In this document: positions 8,925 through 16,785 of the stretch, one piece after another
Layout of the letters: each line of letters starts with the position of its first letter
How positions within the stretch are numbered: the stretch's first letter is position 1
Source: Clostridia bacterium
GTDB taxonomy: Bacteria > Bacillota > Clostridia > Oscillospirales > CAG-272
Reading direction: 5' to 3'
Length of the DNA stretch: 37,606 nt
Assembly (NCBI GenBank): GCA_024404975.1
Contig: JAKSPH010000006.1
Coordinates: 1-37,606 of the forward strand
Notes under the pieces: generated by a model
What the model was told of the DNA's origin: nothing
Database searches by the model: none
Seen by the model: the letters and a program-made list of their open reading frames with translations, nothing else
Program-made: the position numbers and the translations under genes

Positions 8925-9527
8925 ATGAAAAAAAGCACTATGAATCTTCCCAACACGCTCTCTCTCCTTCGCGTGTGCCTTGTTCCCGCCTTCGTCCTCA
9001 CTTTGATCTTTATGAGGGACGTTTCCGTATGGGGGCTCGTCATCCCCGCGGTCATTTATGTGATCACCGGTCTTACCGATATGCTTGACGGCAAGATCGC
9101 GAGAAAGTACAATCTCGTTACCGATTTCGGAAAATTCATCGATCCTCTCGCCGATAAGTTCATGGTACTCGCGTCCCTTATCTCCATGGATGCCGTAATG
9201 TTTCTGAACGGTGAGAATACCGAGGGTATCATCTTTATGTTCGTTGTCCTCGTCATCCTCTTGCGCGAACTCGGCGTTACCAGCCTGCGTCTTGTCGTCG
9301 CCGGAAAATCGGGTATCGTTGTCGCCGCAAGTATGCTCGGCAAGATCAAGACCGTGTCGCAGATGGCGGGTACGGTCATCATTCTTCTTGAATCCGTCAT
9401 CCTTCCGTTCTGCGCGGAAAACCACATCGCCGCCTACGTTTGCATGGGGATCATGACGGTTACGACCGTGTTCTCCGGCTTGGACTACCTCAAAGCATAT
9501 CTTCCGTACATTGATACCAACTCGTAA
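8925..9527 (+). CDS. pgsA: CDP-diacylglycerol-glycerol-3-phosphate 3-phosphatidyltransferase
   Basis: 200 residues with several membrane helices. It carries the full CDP-alcohol phosphotransferase signature D52-x2-D55-G56-x2-A59-R60-x8-G69-x3-D73-x3-D77, whose aspartates bind the divalent metal and CDP-diacylglycerol. The N-terminus NLPNTLSLLRVCLVP and the length are typical of PgsA, which makes phosphatidylglycerol phosphate at the cytoplasmic membrane. The adjacent rimO-pgsA order is common in Bacillota. A related enzyme of the same superfamily cannot be fully excluded from sequence alone. Confidence 0.92.
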   Translation: MKKSTMNLPNTLSLLRVCLVPAFVLTLIFMRDVSVWGLVIPAVIYVITGLTDMLDGKIARKYNLVTDFGKFIDPLADKFMVLASLISMDAVMFLNGENTEGIIFMFVVLVILLRELGVTSLRLVVAGKSGIVVAASMLGKIKTVSQMAGTVIILLESVILPFCAENHIAAYVCMGIMTVTTVFSGLDYLKAYLPYIDTNS

Positions 9528-9556
9528 ATAATTATTTACATACAGGAGATTCTGTT

Positions 9557-10783
9557 ATGGAGTTTATGACTGAATATCTCGCAACACCGATCAAGGGGAC
9601 TTACGATCTCATCGTCGTCGGCGCCGGCCCCGCGGGCTGCGGTGCGGCATTGGCTGCCGCGCGGAACGGACTTTCCGTGTTGCTGATAGAGAAAGCGAAT
9701 TGCCTCGGCGGTGCTTGGGGCGTCGGCTTTATGAATCCTCTGTTCGACAGTGAAAACAAGGGAGGTATTCTCCGCGAACTGATCGACGATCTGACAAAAG
9801 AAGGCGCGTGGGGCGGCTTCCGCGGGATCAGCATCCATTACGAAACCATGAAACTTCTGCTCGACCGAAAGATGGCGGAAGCAGGCGTTACCGTTCTGAC
9901 GAATACGAACTTCGCGAGAACCGTCCGCGACGGCAAGACCGTACACGGTGTCATCGTGGAGAACATCGAAGGCAGAAGCGCCTATTTCTCCGAATACGTG
10001 GTCGATGCGACCGGCGACGGCAACGTGTGCGCCGAGGCGGGCTGCGCCTATGATATCGGCGGTGAGCGCGGGTATCGCGACTGCCAAGCCATGACGCTGA
10101 TGTTCCTCGTTTCCGGCATCCCCGAAAAATACAACGTGAGGGAAGGGCTGATGTTCGGTCAGATCCTCGCCCGCGCTTATGAGAAATTCGGTAAGGAATC
10201 CCCTTTCCAGAACCCCTATATCATCCCCGTGCCGAACGCGGGATTCGGAGTCGTTCAGTTCACTCACATGTACGAGTATAACCCGCTCTCCGCGACCGAC
10301 GTGGCAAAGGCGACGGCGGAAGGCAGACGTCAGATGATGGAAGGCATGAAGTTCCTCAAAGCGTACGACGACGATTTCCGCGATATGGACGTGGTGTTCT
10401 CCGCACCCGTGCTTGGTATCCGAGAATCCCGCCGTATCCGTTGCGACTACACGCTGACGCTCGACGATCTTCTGTCGGGAAAACACTTTGACGACGGCGT
10501 GTGCGAGGTGGCCTTCAACGTGGACGTTCACAAGAACGATAAAGGACAGAAACTCATTCAGGTCAAACCTTATCAGATCCCGCTTGCGGCAATGCTACCG
10601 GTGGGATATGAAGGCATCGTGGTCGCCGGAAGATGCATCAGCGGAACGCAGGAAGCCATGGCATCCTACCGTGTGACCGCCGATTGCTTCACGATGGGCG
10701 AAGGCGCGGGACGTGCCATCGCCGAGGCACTCCGCGGTGGCAAACCTCTCCGCAAGCCGGCGGATCCCGAAGAGCAAAACTGA
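9557..10783 (+). CDS. FAD-dependent oxidoreductase (FAD_oxidored family)
   Basis: 408 residues. The N-terminal Rossmann fold has GxGxxG at G22-G27 (VVGAGPAGCG), followed by the acidic residue that contacts ribose (IEKA) and a CLGG turn. The C-terminal LPVGYEGIVVAGRCISG region is the second FAD-contact site of this family. There is no signal peptide or heme/iron-sulfur motif. It resembles the uncharacterised FAD-dependent oxidoreductases annotated as PF12831; the substrate is unknown. AGGAG at 9544-9548 sets the ATG at 9557. It follows pgsA by 29 nt and ends the transcription unit at a strong terminator. Confidence 0.85.
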   Translation: MEFMTEYLATPIKGTYDLIVVGAGPAGCGAALAAARNGLSVLLIEKANCLGGAWGVGFMNPLFDSENKGGILRELIDDLTKEGAWGGFRGISIHYETMKLLLDRKMAEAGVTVLTNTNFARTVRDGKTVHGVIVENIEGRSAYFSEYVVDATGDGNVCAEAGCAYDIGGERGYRDCQAMTLMFLVSGIPEKYNVREGLMFGQILARAYEKFGKESPFQNPYIIPVPNAGFGVVQFTHMYEYNPLSATDVAKATAEGRRQMMEGMKFLKAYDDDFRDMDVVFSAPVLGIRESRRIRCDYTLTLDDLLSGKHFDDGVCEVAFNVDVHKNDKGQKLIQVKPYQIPLAAMLPVGYEGIVVAGRCISGTQEAMASYRVTADCFTMGEGAGRAIAEALRGGKPLRKPADPEEQN

Positions 10784-10791
10784 ATTAGAAT

Positions 10792-10824
10792 AAAAAAAGG
10801 AAACCGATGAGGTTTCCTTTTTTT
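10792..10824. terminator. Bidirectional intrinsic terminator
   Basis: AAAAAAAGGAAACC pairs with GGTTTCCTTTTTTT around a 5-nt loop (10806-10810). It serves the FAD oxidoreductase on the plus strand and the GltS-type gene on the minus strand. Confidence 0.92.
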
Positions 10825-10838
10825 ATCTGTTTTGAAGA

Positions 10839-12251
10839 TTATTTGGAAGAGTCCTGATTTTGCTTTTGCATATCCTTTTTCCGACAAAACAGTTTTCTGC
10901 GGAAGAGGATGACGTTCATCAGAAGGAATGCCGCCGCAAGAATGATCACCGTCGCGGTGGGGTTCTTGGGAGCGAAAGTTCCGAGGAGCATCATCGGGAA
11001 GCCGAGGACGATCGCAGGGAAGTTCTGATACACGAGGTTGTCGGAAGCCGGCGTTTTGAAATCGGGATCAAGTTCGCGCAGAAGAACGATACCGGTACTT
11101 GCCGTACCCGTGAGCATACCGTACATGACGAGGAACTGTTCTTCCGAGTAACCGGGGAAGAGGCGTTTTGCGACGAATCTGTTGTAGACGAAAGTGCTGA
11201 CCGCACCGATGATACCGAGCGCGAGAAGGATCATCCAGTAAGAGGAGATGACTTCCAGACGAATGGCGGCAAGTCCCGCAACGATCATAACGTCAAAGAA
11301 GAAACCGCTGATACGTTTCATCAGGAACGGGTTGACGTATTCTTTTTTGATCACGCCGCCTTGACGGAGTTTCGAGATGAGGAAGGACGCGAGAGTTCCG
11401 AACAGAACGCCGAACAGGAAGTTGAATCCGAACAGAACGGAGCGTAGCGAGGGGATCAGAGAACCGAGCAAGTTCATAACGCCGTAGGTCAGAAGGTAAG
11501 TGCAAACGACAAGTCCGACCTGAATGGTCAGTTTGTCGATCGAACCGTTCATCGGGATCTCGTCGGGTCCCTGTACGTCACCGAGCGAAAGCGCGGGGGT
11601 ATCCTCGCTCTGACGGTGGCGATTGTACTTGCGTTTGATGATTTCGAGGTAGATCACACCGCCGAGTGCCGCGGAAAGGAAGCCGAGCGCGGCGACCGCA
11701 AGACCGAAACTCTTACCGCCGACAAAGCCGTAATCATTTTCGTAGATCGCGCCGTAGTTGAGTGCCTGACCGGTACCCTGACCGTAACCGTAGGGTAGGA
11801 GGGTACCTGCGACACCGAAGAATTCGGGATCAATGAGAAACGCGTAGAACAGGGTGAGTCCGATGCCGAGCAGACCTTGCATCAGATAGGTGGAAACGGT
11901 CGTAACGCCGGTATTGAAAATCTCGACCGAACGCTCTTTCGTGAGTTTCTCTTTCGCGGGTTTGAAGGACGAGGCGATGAAGCCGAGTGCCAGACAATGG
12001 TAGGTGATGATCTCCATCGCGTTGGTGCCGTTGTAGCCAAACAGCGCGGTGTCAAGCAATCTCACACCGGCGAACGACTTGTAGATCGCATCCACGAGAA
12101 GCAACATGATACCGCCGAGTACGGAGGTCGGGATCAGAGAGTTTCGTAAAAACGGAATAGATTTTTTGATGATGTTCGCAATGAGCAAACTGAGAAGCAA
12201 AACGGCGGGGATCGCAATGGAAGTCCAGACTTCAGAGTCCCAGAAATTCAT
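10839..12251 (-). CDS. Sodium/glutamate symporter-like protein (GltS/ESS family)
   Basis: 470 residues with about a dozen membrane helices in two halves. The glycine-rich re-entrant-loop motifs of the GltS family are visible, one in each half: LPYGYGQGTGQALNYG and MYGMLTGTASTGIVLLRELDP. Known members carry glutamate with sodium, but this protein diverges enough that the substrate is open. The ATG at 12251 is favoured over the GTG at 12260, because the GGAAGG ribosome site would touch the GTG. It overlaps the 3' end of the acyltransferase gene by 20 bp, so it is the last gene of that operon. Confidence 0.85.
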   Translation of the reverse strand: MNFWDSEVWTSIAIPAVLLLSLLIANIIKKSIPFLRNSLIPTSVLGGIMLLLVDAIYKSFAGVRLLDTALFGYNGTNAMEIITYHCLALGFIASSFKPAKEKLTKERSVEIFNTGVTTVSTYLMQGLLGIGLTLFYAFLIDPEFFGVAGTLLPYGYGQGTGQALNYGAIYENDYGFVGGKSFGLAVAALGFLSAALGGVIYLEIIKRKYNRHRQSEDTPALSLGDVQGPDEIPMNGSIDKLTIQVGLVVCTYLLTYGVMNLLGSLIPSLRSVLFGFNFLFGVLFGTLASFLISKLRQGGVIKKEYVNPFLMKRISGFFFDVMIVAGLAAIRLEVISSYWMILLALGIIGAVSTFVYNRFVAKRLFPGYSEEQFLVMYGMLTGTASTGIVLLRELDPDFKTPASDNLVYQNFPAIVLGFPMMLLGTFAPKNPTATVIILAAAFLLMNVILFRRKLFCRKKDMQKQNQDSSK

Positions 12252-13431
12252 TTTCTTCACCTTCCTTTTTAGAGTGGTAATAAATATTCATATACTTCAA
12301 GGCGTTGAAGGTCACGTCGCCCTTGAACTGATATATGCTCTTCTGGTAGTAGAAATTGAGTTTGTTCTTGCCGAGTACGCTCATCGCGCTGATGTCCGAA
12401 AATGCATAGACCTGTCCGTCGATCTCCAGCCGGTCGCCGAAGAGACTGATCGCGGCGTGTTTCGAGATCTTCCGTTTCCTTTTGTAAGGGATGACCTCGG
12501 AGAATCTCGCCGTGTCGGTGAACATCGGCTTGTCGAGATACGCCGACAGATCAAGTGTGCGGACAAACGCCTCCTGCGCGTCGTACCATTCGCCGAAGAA
12601 GCGGTAGGGGAAGTCGAAACCTTCACCCGTCATCTGCTTATCTTCACTGTAACGCACGGTTTTTCCGCAGGTGTTGCAAGTAACAAGCCGACCTTTTGAC
12701 GTAAACCTGGTAAGACCGCAATCCGGGCAGACGTAGAGTACGCGCTCCATGCGCTCGGCGGTCTTTTTGGATTTGAAAACGCCGTTCACGACGTTCTCAT
12801 CCACGGAGAGTTCTTTCCGAACTTCACCGAGCAGTTGCTCATCGGAAAGTTCAAGATATTCTTCCGGCTCCATGACACGGCTGACACGGGCGGTCATTTT
12901 TCCTTTGCGTCCCGCACCTGCCCATCTCGGCTCCACACCGTACCCGCCTTCGATGCGGACGAAAGCGACGGGGAGCTTCAGACACTTGATCAAGCCGGAG
13001 ATCGCGGGTTTCATGTATCCGGTACGTCCGGAATACGTGCGGTTTCCTTCCGGTGCAATGGCGATGGTACCGCCCTCCGATGCCACTTGACGGCAATTCA
13101 GCACGGCGCGCACGTCGGCGGTCGCCTTTTTGATCGGAATGGGTGCCACGAGATAGCGGATCAGAGAGGAGATCCATCCGTTGGAGAAGATGTCCTCCGT
13201 AGCCACGTAATAGACCGGTTGCTTGAACAGAAGACCGATAAAGAACTGATCGAACGCAGTCTGATGGTTCATCAGAATGAGAAACTGACGTCCTTTGCCT
13301 TCGGGAAACGGTTCTGCACGGAATCCGTAATGCAGGCGGGAATAGCAAAGGAGGGGCAAGGATACGAGATCTCTTACGACTTTATGACGAAAACGAGTCC
13401 ATTTTTTACGGCGATTCCGTTTCTTTTCCAT
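12232..13431 (-). CDS. 1-acyl-glycerol-3-phosphate acyltransferase-like protein with zinc ribbon
   Basis: 399 residues. The first 200 are a PlsC-type acyltransferase: N-H56-Q-T-A-F-D61 (the HX4D catalytic motif) and EGNRT at 128-132. The second half is unusual. It has a zinc ribbon (C235, C238, C252, C255) followed by about 140 residues that look like a beta-rich, PH-like domain. PlsC enzymes acylate lysophosphatidic acid at the membrane; the extra half may recognise a protein or a special acceptor. The ATG at 13431 has GGAGGG about 6 nt upstream; a TTG at 13446 is possible but overlaps that site. It lies 43 nt after the PnuC-like gene and overlaps the symporter gene. Confidence 0.85.
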   Translation of the reverse strand: MEKKRNRRKKWTRFRHKVVRDLVSLPLLCYSRLHYGFRAEPFPEGKGRQFLILMNHQTAFDQFFIGLLFKQPVYYVATEDIFSNGWISSLIRYLVAPIPIKKATADVRAVLNCRQVASEGGTIAIAPEGNRTYSGRTGYMKPAISGLIKCLKLPVAFVRIEGGYGVEPRWAGAGRKGKMTARVSRVMEPEEYLELSDEQLLGEVRKELSVDENVVNGVFKSKKTAERMERVLYVCPDCGLTRFTSKGRLVTCNTCGKTVRYSEDKQMTGEGFDFPYRFFGEWYDAQEAFVRTLDLSAYLDKPMFTDTARFSEVIPYKRKRKISKHAAISLFGDRLEIDGQVYAFSDISAMSVLGKNKLNFYYQKSIYQFKGDVTFNALKYMNIYYHSKKEGEENEFLGL

Positions 13432-13474
13432 CAAATTGCCCTCCAAACTGAATTATATAACCGAAAAACGGAGT

Positions 13475-14707
13475 TCAGAACAAAGTTTTTTCTTCTAGAA
13501 CTTCCGGGTGTGCGTTGATGTACCTGGTCCACTTGACATAACCGTAAGTGGTGTTGGTGAGATAACCGGCTTTCAGTACGAGAAGAACGTACTGACCGGA
13601 GAGAACGTTGATGACGGCTTCGAGGATCGCGCAGAGGTACCATGCCAGCCACTGTTCACGGAAACGGAAGAGGATTCCGAGACCGTTGAGGATGCCGACG
13701 GCACTCGCACAGGCGTCGAGATAGCAGACGATGACTTCAAGCGTTCTGTTTCCGCCGAACAGATCGGTGGACCAATTGAGGTTGGAAAGCAGGAATCCGA
13801 TGCCGACGGTCCAAACGATGATGCCGACGATGAGGAGTGCTTCCTGCCACCCTTTCAAGGTTCTGACTTTGGTGATCTCCTCGTTCTCCGAATCCGGCTT
13901 TCTGTTCCAGTTGATGAAACTTACGATGTCACAGGGGAGCCAGAAGAGCAGTGTGGAGAGCATAGTGGCAAAGCGGTAGGCGAGTACCACGCAGATGAGG
14001 ATCTCCGTGATCTCCACAAACACGGAAACGATAAAGTTCCACTTGGATTGCTTGGAAATGAGCAATTCGCAGAGAATGTTGAGCAGCGTGTCCGCGAGGT
14101 AGAGCGCCATGATGACGATACCGTTGACACCGTTGCAACTGTCCTCCGGGAAAATCAGAGAGAAGATAGCGGCGAGCGCCAGAATGCTGAGGAACCAATA
14201 TTTCTCATACGCGGAGAATTTGTCGCGGAAGATGAGAATGATACCCAACCCGATCGCAAACAGACCGAGAGCCAACGCCGCACCGAACAGAGCGGATGCG
14301 TCATCAGCGGCGCGGTTGCGAACCTCTGCCGCGATCTGCGCCTCGGTCGGATGGTCGGCAAAGCCGATACGATCGCCGGTTTTCGCGTTTTCGTAAACGT
14401 AACCGATCCTGTGAGTTTCCGTCAAAGACTTCCAGTCCTCGTAGGAATACTCAACGTTCATAATCGTGCCGTCGGCACTTTCATATTCCACAAGGCATTT
14501 TGTGGAATCCTCGTCATACCCTTCTTCCTCGGGTGTCGCGGTTCTTTCAAAGTCCAGGGTTCCGACGAAACCGTATTCACCGACCGGAGCGAAGATCCGG
14601 AACAACCCTACTGCTGCAGAGCAAAGGCAGACGGCGGCACACAGGATCAGGGCGATGAAGCCGAGTCGGACGGTCAGACTGCTGTTTTTTTCTAAAATAC
14701 GTTTCAT
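13475..14707 (-). CDS. PnuC-family transporter with N-terminal DUF3592-like extension
   Basis: 410 residues. The C-terminal part (about 155-410) has seven or so membrane helices and the PnuC signature near the end: F-R-E-Q-W (349-353), then a lone K and a Y-L-T-N-T-x-Y-G-x-x-x-W segment. PnuC proteins facilitate uptake of nicotinamide riboside or related vitamins. Before it comes an added module: a membrane helix, a soluble beta-rich segment of about 90 residues with a DUF3592-like pattern, and a second helix. The cargo is unknown. The start at 14707 is set by AAAGGA (14720-14715). It heads the operon with the acyltransferase and the GltS-type gene. No riboswitch fits in the short leader. Confidence 0.8.
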   Translation of the reverse strand: MKRILEKNSSLTVRLGFIALILCAAVCLCSAAVGLFRIFAPVGEYGFVGTLDFERTATPEEEGYDEDSTKCLVEYESADGTIMNVEYSYEDWKSLTETHRIGYVYENAKTGDRIGFADHPTEAQIAAEVRNRAADDASALFGAALALGLFAIGLGIILIFRDKFSAYEKYWFLSILALAAIFSLIFPEDSCNGVNGIVIMALYLADTLLNILCELLISKQSKWNFIVSVFVEITEILICVVLAYRFATMLSTLLFWLPCDIVSFINWNRKPDSENEEITKVRTLKGWQEALLIVGIIVWTVGIGFLLSNLNWSTDLFGGNRTLEVIVCYLDACASAVGILNGLGILFRFREQWLAWYLCAILEAVINVLSGQYVLLVLKAGYLTNTTYGYVKWTRYINAHPEVLEEKTLF

Positions 14708-14739
14708 TTGAACATCCTTTTTTATTTTCACATTTTAAC

Positions 14740-14768
14740 ATTTTATCGCAAAATGACACTTTTGTCAA
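14740..14768 (-). promoter_or_regulatory. Sigma-A promoter for the PnuC-like operon
   Basis: Minus strand TTGACA (14768-14763), 17-bp spacer, TAAAAT (14745-14740). The predicted transcript starts about 25 nt before the ATG. Confidence 0.87.
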
Positions 14769-14828
14769 TAGATTATGCAAAAGAAGCCCCGTTGCGAGGC
14801 GAAAAAAGCGCACTCCGAAAGCGGATTG

Positions 14829-14857
14829 TTGACTTTTTTATGAACGTGTGCTAAAAT
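14829..14857 (+). promoter_or_regulatory. Sigma-A promoter for the XTP/dITP pyrophosphatase gene
   Basis: TTGACT (14829-14834), 17-bp spacer, TAAAAT (14852-14857), divergent from the PnuC operon promoter 60 bp away. Confidence 0.85.
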
Positions 14858-14878
14858 AAAAATAAAAAGGAATTTGCC

Positions 14879-15451
14879 TTGAAACTCATCATTGCTTCCA
14901 ATAATAAAAACAAGATCCGTGAGATCCGTGAGATCCTGCGCGATAAGTTCGACGCGATTCTCTCTTTGCGGGAGGCGGGGATCGAACATGAAACCGTCGA
15001 GGACGGGACCACCTTTATGGAAAACGCGAGAAAGAAAGCCGACGAGATCTGTGCGATCTCCGGAATGGCGGCACTCGCGGACGACAGCGGGATCTGCGTG
15101 GACGCACTGGGCGGCGCCCCCGGTATCTATTCCGCGAGATTCTCCGGCGAACACGGCAACGACGAAAAGAACAACGATCTTCTTCTCGAAAAACTGAACG
15201 GTGTCCGCGACCGCGGCGCACACTACACGGCGGCGGTCTGCATCTCCTTCCCCGACGGCACCCGTAAGGAAGCCGAGGGGTACCTCTTCGGTACGATCGG
15301 ATACGAGAGGATCGGAAACGGCGGTTTCGGCTACGATCCGCTCTTCTTCCCGAAGGATTCCGACCGCACGCTGGCGCAGTTTACCGATGAGGAAAAGAAC
15401 GCCGTCAGCCACCGCGGAAACGCTCTGCGCGCTCTTTTGGAAAAACTCTGA
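14879..15451 (+). CDS. rdgB: XTP/dITP diphosphatase (RdgB/HAM1 family)
   Basis: 190 residues, standard length. The family pattern is complete: IIASNNKNKIREI at the start (nucleotide-binding loop), E-D-G-T-T-F-x-E-N-A, ADDSGICVDALGGAPGIYSARF, and GGFGYDPLFF with the C-terminal SHRGNAL. The enzyme hydrolyses non-canonical purine nucleotides such as dITP and XTP to monophosphates and so keeps them out of DNA and RNA. Translation starts at TTG 14879, since AAAAAGGAA lies just upstream and KLIIASNN follows directly. The TRIC-family gene follows 15 nt later, so the two share the promoter at 14829. Confidence 0.95.
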   Translation: MKLIIASNNKNKIREIREILRDKFDAILSLREAGIEHETVEDGTTFMENARKKADEICAISGMAALADDSGICVDALGGAPGIYSARFSGEHGNDEKNNDLLLEKLNGVRDRGAHYTAAVCISFPDGTRKEAEGYLFGTIGYERIGNGGFGYDPLFFPKDSDRTLAQFTDEEKNAVSHRGNALRALLEKL

Positions 15452-15466
15452 TTTCACGAGGCGGTT

Positions 15467-16153
15467 ATGCACACTTTCTTTGAAGTTCTCGAAATGCTCG
15501 GCATCGTGTCTTTCGCCGTATCGGGCGCCATGGTCGCCATTGATAAGCAGACTGACGCTTTCGGCGTGCTTTTCCTCGCCGTAACCACCACGTTCGGCGG
15601 CGGTATGACGAGGGATCTTTTGATCGGAAATATCCCACCCCTGTTCTTCTCGAACGGTGTCGGCATCCTCGTCTGTCTTTCGGTCGCCCTCACCGTCTTT
15701 CTCCTTGCGGCGGTGTTCAAAAAGCATTACATCGCCAAGGAAAAACTCATCTATACCGTCAACAACGTTTTCGATGCCATCGGTCTCGGCGTTTTCGCCG
15801 TCATGGGCGCGCAGATCGCCCTTGAAAGTCCCGATGCCGTCGTTTCTCACCCCGCCTGCGCCATCTTCTGCGGAATGATCAGCACTATCGGCGGAAGTAT
15901 CATCCGCGACGTTCTTCTGCGCGATATTCCTTTCATTTTCTGTAAACGTATCTACGCGCTCGCCGCGCTGACCGGCGCTTCGGTCTACGTGCTTCTCGTG
16001 TCCGTCGGTGCGGATTCGGTAGCCGCCGCCACCGTGTCGGTGGTAACGGTCTTTGCTCTGCGTATGATGGCGACCGCTTTCAAGTGGAATATCCCGCCCG
16101 CCATCCGTTTCGACCGATGCGACACCCCCTCGGATCATTTATCCAATAAATAA
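15467..16153 (+). CDS. Trimeric intracellular cation (TRIC)-family membrane protein (UPF0126)
   Basis: 228 residues with about seven membrane helices in two tandem repeats. Each repeat contains the hallmark glycine motif: GGGMTRDLLIGNIPP in the first and GGSIIRDVLLRDIP in the second. Bacterial homologues form trimeric cation channels, although the physiological role in bacteria is not settled. The ATG at 15467 has GAGG upstream. It is co-transcribed with the ITPase-type gene. The last residues run into an AT-rich spacer that holds the rpsO promoter; I see no strong terminator. Confidence 0.9.
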   Translation: MHTFFEVLEMLGIVSFAVSGAMVAIDKQTDAFGVLFLAVTTTFGGGMTRDLLIGNIPPLFFSNGVGILVCLSVALTVFLLAAVFKKHYIAKEKLIYTVNNVFDAIGLGVFAVMGAQIALESPDAVVSHPACAIFCGMISTIGGSIIRDVLLRDIPFIFCKRIYALAALTGASVYVLLVSVGADSVAAATVSVVTVFALRMMATAFKWNIPPAIRFDRCDTPSDHLSNK

Positions 16154-16177
16154 TTTGAAGAAAATTTCAAAAAGCCC

Positions 16178-16206
16178 TTTACATTTTTTGCGATTTGTGA
16201 TAGAAT
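16178..16206 (+). promoter_or_regulatory. Sigma-A promoter for rpsO
   Basis: TTTACA (16178-16183), 17-bp spacer, TAGAAT (16201-16206). It gives a leader of about 120 nt before the rpsO ATG. Confidence 0.83.
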
Positions 16207-16211
16207 ACTCA

Positions 16212-16334
16212 TTGACCTATGGCTTGGTGGCGTGTATGACCTCGCTCCGTTCGGAAGCATTCCCTGCGTAGCCCGCGTTTTTCACCCGCACGTTACGAAC
16301 CGTCAGGCGAAACTATTATGAAAGGTGAAGAAAA
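16212..16334 (+). promoter_or_regulatory. rpsO 5' leader, candidate S15 autoregulatory RNA
   Basis: About 123 nt of GC-richer, non-coding sequence separates the promoter from the ATG, far longer than most leaders in this window. One local hairpin is clear (GC-TCC, 4-nt loop, GGA-A-GC, 16244-16258). S15 represses its own translation through structurally diverse leaders in several bacterial groups. I cannot match this leader to a known class by eye. Confidence 0.5.
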
Positions 16335-16601
16335 ATGATTTCCAAGGAAACAAAAACCGCCCTCATTGAAGCATACAAAATCAATGAGAGAGACACCGGT
16401 TCTCCCGAAGTTCAGATCGCTATTCTGACTGACAGAATCAATAGCCTTACCGAACACATGAAGAAGAACCCCAAGGACTTCCACTCCCAGAGAGGTTTGT
16501 CCAAGATGGTCGGCCACAGAAAGCAACTTCTCAACTACCTTGCTAAGAAGGATATCGAAAGATACCGCGAAGTAGTTAAGAAACTCGGTTTGAGAAAGTA
16601 A
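16335..16601 (+). CDS. rpsO: Small ribosomal subunit protein uS15
   Basis: 88 residues, the normal size. The sequence follows the S15 pattern throughout: [34 protein letters not shown] and [12 protein letters not shown] with the closing KKLGLRK. S15 binds the 16S rRNA three-way junction early in 30S assembly. AAAGGTGA (16321-16328) sits 6 nt before the ATG. pnp follows after a terminator hairpin, the widely conserved rpsO-pnp order. Confidence 0.98.
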   Translation: MISKETKTALIEAYKINERDTGSPEVQIAILTDRINSLTEHMKKNPKDFHSQRGLSKMVGHRKQLLNYLAKKDIERYREVVKKLGLRK

Positions 16602-16624
16602 TTTTTCGTCCGAAGTGGCAAATG

Positions 16625-16652
16625 CGGGAACGGTTTTGCCGTTCCCGTTTTT
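16625..16652 (+). terminator. Intrinsic terminator or attenuator after rpsO
   Basis: CGGGAACGG (16625-16633) pairs with CCGTTCCCG (16639-16647) around TTTTG, followed by TTTTT. No clear sigma-A promoter is seen between it and pnp, so partial read-through into pnp is likely. Confidence 0.87.
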
Positions 16653-16702
16653 ACTGAAATCCAAAAATCAAAAAATAAAAAACGCGCTTCGTCGGAAGTA
16701 GC

Positions 16703-16744
16703 ATTTAATTTTGCCCGTGCCGTGACAGACGGTCAAAATTAAGT
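16703..16744 (+). promoter_or_regulatory. Long inverted repeat in the pnp leader
   Basis: TTAATTTTG (16705-16713) is perfectly repeated in reverse at 16734-16742. The stem extends to 11 bp with one G-T pair, and a small inner CCGT/ACGG stem lies within the loop. It sits about 45 nt before the pnp start. A stem-loop in the pnp leader is the substrate for RNase III and PNPase autoregulation in E. coli; the same role here is inferred. Confidence 0.5.
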
Positions 16745-16785
16745 GCTGTGTTCGCCGATGCGCAGAAAAAAGAAAGGCGAAACTT

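Noticed and set aside
14708..14740. Vitamin riboswitch before the PnuC-like gene
   Set aside because: The predicted leader is about 25 nt. A short TTAAAATG direct repeat is present but too small to interpret.
16318..16338. Six-codon mini-gene (MKGEEK, stop) overlapping the rpsO start
   Set aside because: It is made mostly of the rpsO ribosome site itself and has no ribosome site of its own; probably chance.
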